Source: a virus. From it: a stretch of DNA of 64,000 nt. Positions 41,571 through 49,027 of this stretch are shown here, piece after piece. The first letter of the stretch is position 1. Every line of letters begins with the position of its first letter. Made by a program: the position numbers and the translations under genes. The DNA is taken from positions 1 through 64,000 of the IMG/VR virus record IMGVR_UViG_3300017971_004103; one strand, 5' to 3'. The notes beneath the pieces are model-generated. The model was given only the letters and a program-made list of their open reading frames with translations. It did not search any database and was not told where the DNA came from.

Positions 41571-41598
41571 CCCGTCATCATACGTGATGGCGGGTTTT
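41571..41598 (+). terminator. Rho-independent terminator
   Basis: CCCGTCATCA (41571-41580) pairs with TGATGGCGGG (41585-41594; one G-U) around TACG, followed by TTTT. Confidence 0.8.
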
Positions 41599-41627
41599 AT
41601 CCGAGGGTCGGTAGGCCGACACAATAG

Positions 41628-41665
41628 CCCCCGTTATCATTTACAGGATAGCGGGGGTACATTTT
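41628..41665 (+). terminator. Second terminator-like hairpin
   Basis: CCCCCGTTATC (41628-41638) pairs with GATAGCGGGGG (41647-41657; one G-U), then TACATTTT. A small hairpin GTCGG/CCGAC (41607-41620) lies between it and the previous one. Confidence 0.7.
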
Positions 41666-41780
41666 GGGGTTATGGCTAAAAGCTCAGATGTGCCAGTACC
41701 GTCCAGACGGGCAAACATCACCTATGAGTGGAAACACTCAGAAGCCAAGCGGGGAGCCAGTCCGCAATGCCTAACGCCCC
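41666..41780 (+). ncRNA. Candidate multi-branched structured RNA
   Basis: The last part of the 383-nt gap closes with GGGG (41666-41669) / CCCC (41777-41780) and GGC (41674-41676) / GCC (41769-41771). Inside are GATGT (41687-41691) / ACATC (41715-41719) over CCGT/ACGG, and a perfect TGAGTG-GAAA-CACTCA hairpin with a GNRA loop (about 41724-41739). It sits 27 nt before the gene at 41808, like a leader or riboswitch, but fits no class I know. Confidence 0.5.
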
Positions 41781-41807
41781 ATTAATTGATTTTACGGAGG
41801 ATTTAAC

Positions 41808-42581
41808 ATGAGAAAATTTTTCAATGCTTTAGTAATTAGTATGATTTTCATTTTTGCAATAGCAATTAACACTATGGCCTCGGATAGCATATATACCTGG
41901 TCTGAAATGGAGGCAGTAGACACAACCTTTCAAACAGGCGATTGGTTATGGTGGAGACCTGCTCAATGGATGATTGCTGAGGGTTTTGTGTTCCCGACTG
42001 AAATAACAGAGGCAATTTGCACAGACAAAGAGATAGAAGATCGTAATATAGAGATTGCTTATGCACATGCTGATTACTGTAGGAAGTGTGATGATCCCAA
42101 TGATTATATTAGAACATCTACCCCTGGGGATGGAATGAGGGCGGATAGTTCTATTAGTAGCAGAGCATCAAGTGGTACATTTGACAAGTTATTGGTATTG
42201 AGACCAACGGATAAGAGCCGGGTATCTACCATGAATGACAAGTGTGATAATGCTACGGGCAAATATGATTGGATGGGTTATTATTTATATAATTACGATA
42301 CCTATATTCCCACATTGAAAAGACCACTTAAGCCTAATTGCCTGGAGAGGAAAGTAGCAAGACAAATATATGAACTATTTCCCTTTCTAACAATCGGCGT
42401 AGGTCATTGCCATTCTGCATCCTGTGTTTGGGCAACTGCCGGTTTAAAAAATCCACCCGATTGTCACACCTTCAATATGTTTAAATTACTCAGGGGGATT
42501 AGAGCTGGCACTAATGCGGATTTTTATATTGCGGGTGAATATGACATAGTGAATGGTTCATTAATTCCTATTGGGGAATAA
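41808..42581 (+). CDS. Secreted Cys-rich protein of unknown function
   Basis: The 257-residue protein has a Sec signal (MRKFFNALVISMIFIFAIAI, likely cut after TMA). The mature domain has ten Cys, for example CTDKEIEDRN, ADYCRKCDDP, GVGHCHSASCVWATAG and PPDCHTFNMF, probably disulfide-bonded in the periplasm. I recognise no family. TACGGAGGATT is a good ribosome-binding site, and the upstream RNA may control it. Confidence 0.65.
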   Translation: MRKFFNALVISMIFIFAIAINTMASDSIYTWSEMEAVDTTFQTGDWLWWRPAQWMIAEGFVFPTEITEAICTDKEIEDRNIEIAYAHADYCRKCDDPNDYIRTSTPGDGMRADSSISSRASSGTFDKLLVLRPTDKSRVSTMNDKCDNATGKYDWMGYYLYNYDTYIPTLKRPLKPNCLERKVARQIYELFPFLTIGVGHCHSASCVWATAGLKNPPDCHTFNMFKLLRGIRAGTNADFYIAGEYDIVNGSLIPIGE

Positions 42582-42601
42582 ATTAACATGGGGATAGGGG
42601 A

Positions 42602-43039
42602 ATGAATTTAGTCATAGCACTCACGGCATTAAAAATGATGCAAGAGTTTATGAAAAACTCACCCAAACTCCAAAGGCTTGTTGATCGGGAGATTGATAGG
42701 GTTGAAGATCACTTTAAGCAGGGCACGATAAGAGATAAGGCCACAGAAATAGCTTGTAAGATTTTAAGAAACCAATTGAAAACCCCAAATTTACAAACAG
42801 AACAGATTGAAAAAACATTAGTTATGGAGGACAAGAAAATGAAAATAGGAATTTTTGAAGCACTTAAAATGATTACTCAGTTGATACCCTATTTATTGTT
42901 GGCAGCAAGGCTATTCAATGAGCATAAGGCTGACGACGGGAAGGTAGATTTGCTTGAATGGATAGATATAGTAAAGCAGATTCTTGATAAGCTGGTAGAG
43001 GATTTGGCAGCCAAGGATTTCACCCCGGCAAAGGCATAA
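42602..43039 (+). CDS. Helical protein, possible lysis or tail accessory
   Basis: The 145-residue frame is helical throughout. An internal ATG 42840 after ATGGAGGACAAGAAA could make the last 66 residues (FEALKMITQLIPYLLLAARL) separately. The hydrophobic part is short for a true membrane span. Two products from one gene would resemble dual-start holins, but this is speculative. Confidence 0.45.
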   Translation: MNLVIALTALKMMQEFMKNSPKLQRLVDREIDRVEDHFKQGTIRDKATEIACKILRNQLKTPNLQTEQIEKTLVMEDKKMKIGIFEALKMITQLIPYLLLAARLFNEHKADDGKVDLLEWIDIVKQILDKLVEDLAAKDFTPAKA

Positions 43040-43061
43040 TATAATAGCCAAGGGATTTGAT

Positions 43062-43076
43062 TTAAGGCAGAGAGGT
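43062..43076. repeat. 15-bp inverted repeat, left arm
   Basis: TTAAGGCAGAGAGGT is the exact reverse complement of 43411-43425. The arms flank the gene 43101-43403. Confidence 0.8.
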
Positions 43077-43100
43077 AGATAGACAAGGAGGTAGATAGTT

Positions 43101-43403
43101 ATGATATTGAAAATTAAGGGCTATGGATTCGATGGAGAAACACAGGGAAAAACCTGGTGGATATATGGAGACCTAAAAAGAATCCGCTATGAGGAAGTAA
43201 GTTATTTAGAACACATTGACAATGACTACGATCTACTCAACCTGAGTAATAAAATTGAAGCATCCCCCGATAGGGATAGAAGGGTTATAAGTATAGCTAT
43301 GTTACATTTAAATGGTCAGGAATATACCATATTAACTGATACAATAGCTTATATTTGTAACGAAAGCGGTGAAACCGTAGAAAAAATAGTGTGTAACTGT
43401 TAA
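43101..43403 (+). CDS. Small phage protein flanked by inverted repeat
   Basis: This 100-residue protein (ILKIKGYGFDGETQGKTWWI, then EEVSYLEHIDNDYDLL and NGQEYTILTDTIAYICNE) starts after AAGGAGGTAGATAGT. Not recognised beyond a beta-rich impression. The 15-bp perfect inverted repeat around it is unusual for a phage gene and may mark a small cassette or an RNA fold. Confidence 0.55.
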   Translation: MILKIKGYGFDGETQGKTWWIYGDLKRIRYEEVSYLEHIDNDYDLLNLSNKIEASPDRDRRVISIAMLHLNGQEYTILTDTIAYICNESGETVEKIVCNC

Positions 43404-43410
43404 TTAATTA

Positions 43411-43425
43411 ACCTCTCTGCCTTAA
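43411..43425. repeat. 15-bp inverted repeat, right arm
   Basis: ACCTCTCTGCCTTAA pairs perfectly with 43062-43076 across 334 nt. Confidence 0.8.
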
Positions 43426-43444
43426 TAAATGAAATGGAAACAAA

Positions 43445-43639
43445 ATGACCACCAAGATATTTGATCTTAATAGGGAAAAGCTAAAAAGAATACGGCGGGA
43501 AAGGGATATCGAACCCTTAACGGGCAAGACATTATTAACCCGCCTTCGTGAGTTTAATGAAGCTCTAAGACTGTCTAATGAGCGAATGAAAAGGGATAGG
43601 GAAAAGCGTGAAGCCGAAAGAAATATTCCAAAAACTTGA
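43445..43639 (+). CDS. Small charged helical protein
   Basis: The product is 64 residues, very basic/acidic (NREKLKRIRRERDIEPLTG, RMKRDREKREAER). Its last 32 nt overlap the peptidase-like gene. Function unknown. Confidence 0.45.
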   Translation: MTTKIFDLNREKLKRIRRERDIEPLTGKTLLTRLREFNEALRLSNERMKRDREKREAERNIPKT

Positions 43640-44192
43640 GGCCGATGGATTCAAACGGTTTATGAGAGGTGACATAATCCTTACCAATAATCTATCGGGC
43701 ATATTTGCAAGGTTAATCAGGCTTAAGACTAATGGCAAGTGTAACCATGCCGAGCTCTATGCCTTTACTGGCCATACCATCGGGGCAACTAGGACGGGAG
43801 TAGACATAAACAATCTCAAGCGATTTTTTAACGGCAAAAATGAGGTTTATGTTTTTCGATGTAAGGAATTGAGTCAAAACGATAGAACAAAAATTCTTTA
43901 TAATGCCTGCCGATGGTTACATAGACCCTATGACTGGTGGGGTATTGTTTGTCAGGGACTTGACTGGGTATCTAGGTCAACTTGGTTTTCAAGAAAACTC
44001 AATGGTTCACACTTTCCTTATTGTAGCGAATTAGTCGGGCGTGCATATAGGGGCAAAAGAAAGATATCGGGAAGACTAATTGAGGCTACAGCTCCACAGG
44101 ATATATTTGATTATCTAAATACCTCCCCTAAATGGAAACAAGTTTTTAATATGTTTAAGACAGGAGATTCATGGTTTTCAAATATTTCCTAA
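43608..44192 (+). CDS. YiiX/NlpC-type permuted papain-fold protein
   Basis: This 194-residue protein has GDIILTNN, CNHAELYAFTGHTIGATRTG and, later, HFPYCSELVGRAYRG. This circularly permuted NlpC/P60-like order puts the catalytic His in NHAELY and the Cys in YCSEL. Such proteins cleave peptidoglycan amides or lipid acyl bonds. With the lipoprotein after it and the transglycosylase elsewhere, a lysis or entry role is possible. Start GTG 43608. Confidence 0.7.
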   Translation: MKPKEIFQKLEADGFKRFMRGDIILTNNLSGIFARLIRLKTNGKCNHAELYAFTGHTIGATRTGVDINNLKRFFNGKNEVYVFRCKELSQNDRTKILYNACRWLHRPYDWWGIVCQGLDWVSRSTWFSRKLNGSHFPYCSELVGRAYRGKRKISGRLIEATAPQDIFDYLNTSPKWKQVFNMFKTGDSWFSNIS

Positions 44193-44323
44193 TCACCATT
44201 GTTATTATTATGCTTTGTGGTTGTAGCATAAGCCTGAGAAATAGACAAGATGAAGCCATATGTAATCATAGAATAATGGACAATTGTACGGTATATATAG
44301 TATTTGAGGCAAGGCTTAAATAA
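44171..44323 (+). CDS. 50-residue lipoprotein
   Basis: The frame MVFKYFLITIVIIMLCGCSI has a lipobox (LCGC, Cys 18) and a short mature part with two Cys. It overlaps the peptidase gene by 22 nt in another frame, the arrangement seen for Rz/Rz1-type pairs, though the upstream partner is not an i-spanin. Confidence 0.55.
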   Translation: MVFKYFLITIVIIMLCGCSISLRNRQDEAICNHRIMDNCTVYIVFEARLK

Positions 44324-44345
44324 TGAATTCAGCTAGTGCACTTTA

Positions 44346-44391
44346 TGCAACAGCTTGTTGCACTTTTAGACCGTTCAATTGAGCGGTTTTT
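44346..44391 (+). terminator. Tandem terminators before the tRNA cluster
   Basis: TGCAACA-GCT-TGTTGCA (44346-44362) is followed by CTTTT. CCGTTC (44371-44376) / GAGCGG (44381-44386) is followed by TTTTT. Confidence 0.85.
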
Positions 44392-44400
44392 GCTTTCAAT

Positions 44401-44477
44401 GGGGACGTAATTCAATTTGGGGGAATACCAGTTTTGCACACTGGAGGTTGAGGGTTCGATTCCCTCCGTCTCCACCA
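44401..44477 (+). tRNA. tRNA-Ala(UGC)
   Basis: Acceptor GGGGACG pairs with CGTCTCC and includes G3-U70, the alanine identity element. The anticodon arm is CCAGT-TTTGCAC-ACTGG (anticodon UGC). The T arm is GAGGG-TTCGATT-CCCTC, and CCA is encoded. Confidence 0.93.
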
Positions 44478-44481
44478 TTAT

Positions 44482-44557
44482 TGCGGGGTAGGCAAGTGGT
44501 TAAGCCGATGGTCTCATAAGCCATAATTCACGGGTTCGACTCCCGTCCCCGCTACCA
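44482..44557 (+). tRNA. tRNA-Met(CAU), initiator-like 1-72 mismatch
   Basis: Six acceptor pairs GCGGGG/CCCCGC follow a T1-T72 mismatch. The anticodon arm is ATGGT-CTCATAA-GCCAT (CAU), the T arm is ACGGG-TTCGACT-CCCGT, and CCA is encoded. The open 1-72 pair resembles initiator tRNA, but the anticodon stem lacks three G-C pairs. An Ile2 (lysidine) identity is also possible. Confidence 0.9.
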
Positions 44558-44562
44558 TTTTA

Positions 44563-44636
44563 GGGGCGTTGGTGTAGCGGGAACATCCCAGACTCCAAAC
44601 CTGGGGCCGAGGGTTCAAATCCTTCACGCCCTGCCA
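44563..44636 (+). tRNA. tRNA-Trp(CCA)
   Basis: Acceptor GGGGCGT pairs with ACGCCCT. The anticodon loop CTCCAAA gives CCA, the discriminator is G73 as expected for Trp, and CCA is encoded. The closing base pair of the anticodon stem is an A-C mismatch. Confidence 0.9.
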
Positions 44637-44658
44637 TTTTTTGAGGACAAAAGGAGTG

Positions 44659-45054
44659 ATGAAGAAAAAGAAAAGTAACAAAGCACAGATCAAGGAATTG
44701 ATTAGGAAAAGTTGGGATGAAATTGTTGATATAGTGCCATTAATTAGAATTTATCTTATTCACTGGAACGAAGAAAAAGAAAACCAACATGGTGGACATT
44801 TTACCATATGGTATAGTTCGGAGAATTTTCAAGCAGTTTTAACAATATTCGCAGGTGTATATGATCATCCTTGTGACAAAACGCATATAGAATGGAGTCT
44901 TTGTCACGAAGCGGGGCATATATATTTATGGGAACATGAGGGCAAATTCACAGATACAGAGAAAGCAGCAACTTTAATAGGGGAATTAATTTATAAATTA
45001 TTAATGAATAAGCGGGAAAATGCGAAAAAAAAGAGACTACAAAAAAGAATATAA
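44659..45054 (+). CDS. HEAGH metallopeptidase-like protein
   Basis: The 131-residue frame from ATG 44659 (AAAGGAGTG) contains SLCHEAGHIYLWEHEGKF, an HExxH zinc site. A Glu/Asp-rich stretch with DTEKAATLIGELI follows and could give the third ligand, as in ImmA- or SprT-like proteins. Target unknown. TTG 44641 is the upstream alternative. Confidence 0.65.
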   Translation: MKKKKSNKAQIKELIRKSWDEIVDIVPLIRIYLIHWNEEKENQHGGHFTIWYSSENFQAVLTIFAGVYDHPCDKTHIEWSLCHEAGHIYLWEHEGKFTDTEKAATLIGELIYKLLMNKRENAKKKRLQKRI

Positions 45055-45247
45055 TGATTATCACTCAAAGCCTGACCAAAAGAAAAATCGGGCGCTACGA
45101 AATGCAGCTCGTAAAAGGGCGGGTTTAAAAGTTGGCGATCCAAGGGAGGTTGATCATAAAAAACCACTGTCAAAGGGCGGCACTAATAGAAAGAATAATT
45201 TAAGAATTATATTGCGAAAGACAAACCGGAAAAAGGGAAAGAGGTGA
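45020..45247 (+). CDS. Small HNH-like protein
   Basis: This 75-residue, very basic protein has RALRNAARKRAGLKVGDPRE and VDHKKPLSKGGTNRKNNLRI. This is the HNH-type motif (DH...N..N) of a small protein common in phages. It lacks the CxxC pair of larger HNH nucleases. It overlaps both neighbours. Confidence 0.7.
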   Translation: MRKKRDYKKEYNDYHSKPDQKKNRALRNAARKRAGLKVGDPREVDHKKPLSKGGTNRKNNLRIILRKTNRKKGKR

Positions 45248-45789
45248 AACTACACCTTGGCTGTGGCAGCGACTATCTGGATGGATATACTAACATTGAT
45301 AAGTTTGATTATGAGAAAGGTGATACGTCCAGGCGTGGCAGTAAGTATGATGTTAAGGCCGATATATTCAAACTCCCCCTTGAAAATAATAGCATTGAAT
45401 TGATATTAATTGTCCACACCCTTGAGCACTTTTATCGGTGGGATACGATTGATATCTTAAAAGAGTTTTACCGGGTATTGCAACTAGGCGGAAAGCTAGT
45501 TGTAGAAATGCCCGATCTTGATCGATGTATTGAGTGGTATGTTAATGCAAAATATGATCGGCATGGCGGGAAGATACTTAATACCCCACTTGGTAAATTG
45601 AATAAGGGGTTCATTCAGCTTTATGGAAATCAGTGGTCAAGGCTTGAATATGAAACCCATAAGTATGTCTGGACAAAACCTGAATTTATAGGGGTATTAC
45701 AAGAAGCTGATTTCTCGATAGAAGAAGTCACCAATAAAACAGAGTTTCACATGGTCAATAGGGACATGAGGGTAATTGCGGTTAAATGA
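45244..45789 (+). CDS. SAM-dependent methyltransferase
   Basis: The 181-residue product starts at GTG 45244 and reads KLHLGCGSDYLDGYTNIDKF, VKADIFKLPLENNSIELI and HTLEHFYRWDTIDILKEF. This is the methyltransferase group often found in lipopolysaccharide and capsule loci. It opens the run of tightly overlapping glycan genes to 57752. Confidence 0.8.
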   Translation: MKLHLGCGSDYLDGYTNIDKFDYEKGDTSRRGSKYDVKADIFKLPLENNSIELILIVHTLEHFYRWDTIDILKEFYRVLQLGGKLVVEMPDLDRCIEWYVNAKYDRHGGKILNTPLGKLNKGFIQLYGNQWSRLEYETHKYVWTKPEFIGVLQEADFSIEEVTNKTEFHMVNRDMRVIAVK

Positions 45790-46256
45790 ATTATCGATGG
45801 GAATTCTTAATCAAACAAATCCAAGACAATGACTACAAAATCATAGCAGAGATCGGTGTTTTAAAGGGTAATACCATGATACCGATTTTAAGGGAATGTA
45901 CCGTTAAAAGCTATTATGCCATTGATACCGTACCGCAAAAGAAATGCTATATTGATAATAGAATTAAATGGATAGGAAAACCCTCAATCGAAGCCGCAAA
46001 AGAAATAGCAGATAAAAGCATGGATTTAGTTTTTATTGATGCTAGTCATAAATATCGGCACGTGAAAGAAGATATTATCGCATGGTTACCAAAAGTAAAA
46101 GACGGTGGAATGCTTTGTGGTCATGATTATTGCCCGGCGGAGACGGGAGTATATCGGGCAGTAAATGAATTATTGCCGAATGTTCAATTCGTAGAACTAA
46201 AGGGTGAGCCATGTGGTAATCAATTCAGGGGAATTTGGTTTGTGGAGATAAAATAA
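45786..46256 (+). CDS. Class I methyltransferase (Methyltransf_24-like)
   Basis: The 156-residue product has IIAEIGVLKGNTMIPIL, SYYAIDTVP, and MDLVFIDASHKYRHVKEDII with GGMLCGHDY. It is a relative of the methyltransferase at 19773. It overlaps genes on both sides by 1-4 nt. Confidence 0.75.
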   Translation: MNYRWEFLIKQIQDNDYKIIAEIGVLKGNTMIPILRECTVKSYYAIDTVPQKKCYIDNRIKWIGKPSIEAAKEIADKSMDLVFIDASHKYRHVKEDIIAWLPKVKDGGMLCGHDYCPAETGVYRAVNELLPNVQFVELKGEPCGNQFRGIWFVEIK

Positions 46257-46948
46257 TGGCAAGAGTAGAACCATTCATATCAATAGTTACCAGGGCACAC
46301 AATCGGCTTGAATATACAATCAGGTGTGTAAACGCCGTGCGGAATAATACCCTATATCCAAACTACGAACACATTATTGTTTCTCAGGGATCAACTGACG
46401 GAACGGTTGAATGGTTGAACTGGATTAAAAAAGATATGCCTAATCAATCCCACTTTTCACGGGTACGGGCATTTCACCCCGGCAAAAACTTGGGTAGTTT
46501 GGGGGGAACATTATATGCCTTAGAAAAAATACAGACTGATCTTATAGTAGTTCTCGATAATGATATGGAGGTGCCAAGGGATTGGCTTCGTAAAATGGAG
46601 CATGTTTGGCACACCCTTTATCCATCAACCAAGGGATTAATTGCGGTAATGGCAAGGCGAATCGGCGTTACAAAAACAAAGAAATGTAATTTTTATGCAC
46701 ATTATAATTATGGCAAAATGATACTTTCTGTTTGGACAACCTCTGACCCTGGCGCCTGTTTCATGTTCAAGAGAAAATCCCTATTAGAACATAGAAATGA
46801 AATGACCGAGCACTTACATGTTGGGAGATATGGAAAAACTTTCAAAATACTAGAGGTTGAAGTTACTCATATGGAGGGTGCCAATTTAGGTGGGGAAGGA
46901 AGTTATTTGCAGAATTTAAAATATAAGCCGAATGGTAAAAAGGCATGA
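46256..46948 (+). CDS. GT2-family glycosyltransferase
   Basis: This 230-residue GT-A enzyme has FISIVTRAHNRLEYTIRCVN, DLIVVLDNDMEVPRDWL with the LDND metal motif, and a late HMEGANLGGEGSY. ATG 46256 shares its A with the previous TAA; an upstream start (46235) is not needed. Confidence 0.78.
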   Translation: MARVEPFISIVTRAHNRLEYTIRCVNAVRNNTLYPNYEHIIVSQGSTDGTVEWLNWIKKDMPNQSHFSRVRAFHPGKNLGSLGGTLYALEKIQTDLIVVLDNDMEVPRDWLRKMEHVWHTLYPSTKGLIAVMARRIGVTKTKKCNFYAHYNYGKMILSVWTTSDPGACFMFKRKSLLEHRNEMTEHLHVGRYGKTFKILEVEVTHMEGANLGGEGSYLQNLKYKPNGKKA

Positions 46949-48093
46949 GCGATCCCAGACCAGATATGTATCTCTACTACAAACAGTTAATGGATCATTT
47001 AAATTGGGATGAAACTAAAATTTTTAATGGTGAATTAATTTATCCCCGTCAATTTGAGATTCATTTACCGGCAAACCATAAGAGGCCATGCAATCTGGCA
47101 TGTCCTGCATGTGCCGGAGCTTTTTTTGATAAATCACTAGGCCGATGGGAAATAGATTGTCTGGAATTACTCGATAAACTTCAGGGCAAAATTCCCTATC
47201 ATATCTATGGCGGTGCATATACTGAGCCCCTACTAAATCCCTACTTTATTACCTTTATGGCCATGACCAAAAAATGGGGTAATCATTTCGGCATCCACAC
47301 TAACGGGACACACCTCGATGACCTTGAAACAAAATACGGCTTATTGACAGAGCTCAATAAGTTATCTACTGATGATGTAGACTATTTATCAATTAGCATT
47401 GATGCTGGACTGCCCTGGAGTTGGGGAAAGACTAAGGGCACGAAAAAGCGGAAAATGTTTGGAGATATTTTAGAGGGAATAAGGCGGGCTTGTGAAATCA
47501 GAAAGAATGCCGGTGGTGGACATGCAATCAGATTGTGCTATTTGATTTCTTCCGCCAGTGGGAATATTGAGGATTTTAATGCCATAGTATCAATTGCTAA
47601 AAGTTTGGGTGTAGATAGTCTCAGATTTAGCATACCTTTCGGGAGCTACAATCAGAGCTTTGATAAAATCCGAGAATATAAGGCCAACACGGAAATCCCC
47701 GGCCATACCGTTTACGAGAAATTACTTGAGCCGATTGTATCAAAAAGCAAAGACGAAAGACCATATATATTTTATACGGGGCCGGAATATACGGACATTG
47801 ATAAGTATGACTTTACAGTTTGTGCCTACGGATATTATCAAGTCACTGTTTCCGCCGATGGTTATTTTTATAAGTGTAGTACGACTGCAACTCCTACGGG
47901 CAAGCAATGCAGAATTGGAAAGATGTCCCCCGACCTAGAGAAATTTAAAAAGGTTATCATGAGAAACCAGAACCTAAAATGGGATTGCCGGAAAATGTGT
48001 TTTGACAAGGGCTTACGAGGAAACCGCATGGCATTAGAAATCAACACCATAGTTAATGAATTGCTTGAAGGCAAGTCTGAAAGTGCAACATAA
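46945..48093 (+). CDS. Radical SAM protein with C-terminal Cys domain
   Basis: This 382-residue protein has RPCNLACPACAGAFFD (CxxxCxxC cluster site near residues 49-56), IHTNGTHLDD and SISIDAGLPWSWGK from the barrel. A SPASM-like C terminus follows (VCAYGYYQVTVSADGYFYKC, DCRKMC). The gene neighbours point to a sugar or glycan substrate. Confidence 0.78.
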   Translation: MSDPRPDMYLYYKQLMDHLNWDETKIFNGELIYPRQFEIHLPANHKRPCNLACPACAGAFFDKSLGRWEIDCLELLDKLQGKIPYHIYGGAYTEPLLNPYFITFMAMTKKWGNHFGIHTNGTHLDDLETKYGLLTELNKLSTDDVDYLSISIDAGLPWSWGKTKGTKKRKMFGDILEGIRRACEIRKNAGGGHAIRLCYLISSASGNIEDFNAIVSIAKSLGVDSLRFSIPFGSYNQSFDKIREYKANTEIPGHTVYEKLLEPIVSKSKDERPYIFYTGPEYTDIDKYDFTVCAYGYYQVTVSADGYFYKCSTTATPTGKQCRIGKMSPDLEKFKKVIMRNQNLKWDCRKMCFDKGLRGNRMALEINTIVNELLEGKSESAT

Positions 48094-49027
48094 ATATACG
48101 GGGACAATATGTGCACCATCCAGATACCGCAAGGAAGCATGCCTAACCGACCGCTATGCTCTTTTGCTAGAATCTCTTGCCAGGAAATTAAACTGGAAAC
48201 TTCTGTTTGCAGACAATATCCGACGTCCCAAATTAGAGGGGAATACATTATTCCTATTTAAAATCCCAATTAATGAGCGTAGGAGCCCTGTATTACCGGT
48301 TAATGAAATCCCTCCCCAAATGAAAGTCATTTGCTATATGACTGACCTACAGATTAATCAAAAGCAATATGGTTATCGGTATATCAAAAATTGTGATCGC
48401 ATGTTTAAGCGGGCAGATATTATCCTTTGCCCGAACGTGCGATCCTTTTATCAGCGGTGGCAAAAGTATTTTTCCAAGCTAATCTTTTTCCCTCATTTTA
48501 TTGCCCCGACAAGTAGATATAAACGATTGACTCAAATTAGTCACCAGACAAAGAAAGCTCTGCTTATTGGATTGATAGGTAAGAAAGAATATCCATTTAG
48601 GTTATTCTTGCGGCAATTGCAATCGGATTTAATTGAAGAAGTCCCGCACCCTGGCGATAGATTTGACGTTTATGAACGATTAGAGAGCGGTTATAAGATC
48701 AGAGATGCTTATGCCGAAACCATCAACCAATATGTGTGCGCTATTGCATCGAGTAGTCGATATCATTATGTATTGGGAAAACATTTTGAAATCCCAGCAT
48801 CCAATTCTATCTTATTGGCAAACGAGATTCCAGAACTAGCCAAGTGTGGATTTATGGCCAACGAACACTATATACCCATAAGCAAAAAGAATGCCCGTGA
48901 AATAATTGAAGATGTTACCCAAAATTCTTGGAAATATAGCCACATAAGAGAGAATGCAAGAAATCTTGTTTTTAGTAGACATACCATTGAACATAGAATT
49001 GAACAAATTATTCAAATGGTAAGTTAA
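48056..49027 (+). CDS. CgeB-like glycosyltransferase
   Basis: The 323-residue frame from ATG 48056 has the GT-B end KHFEIPASNSILLANEIPEL, as in CgeB/Glyco_trans_1_2 proteins. ADIILCPNVRSFYQRWQKYF and HPGDRFDVYERL precede it. GTG 48083 would shorten the overlap with the radical SAM gene and may be the true start. A clear paralog lies at 53707. Confidence 0.7.
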   Translation: MNCLKASLKVQHKYTGTICAPSRYRKEACLTDRYALLLESLARKLNWKLLFADNIRRPKLEGNTLFLFKIPINERRSPVLPVNEIPPQMKVICYMTDLQINQKQYGYRYIKNCDRMFKRADIILCPNVRSFYQRWQKYFSKLIFFPHFIAPTSRYKRLTQISHQTKKALLIGLIGKKEYPFRLFLRQLQSDLIEEVPHPGDRFDVYERLESGYKIRDAYAETINQYVCAIASSSRYHYVLGKHFEIPASNSILLANEIPELAKCGFMANEHYIPISKKNAREIIEDVTQNSWKYSHIRENARNLVFSRHTIEHRIEQIIQMVS

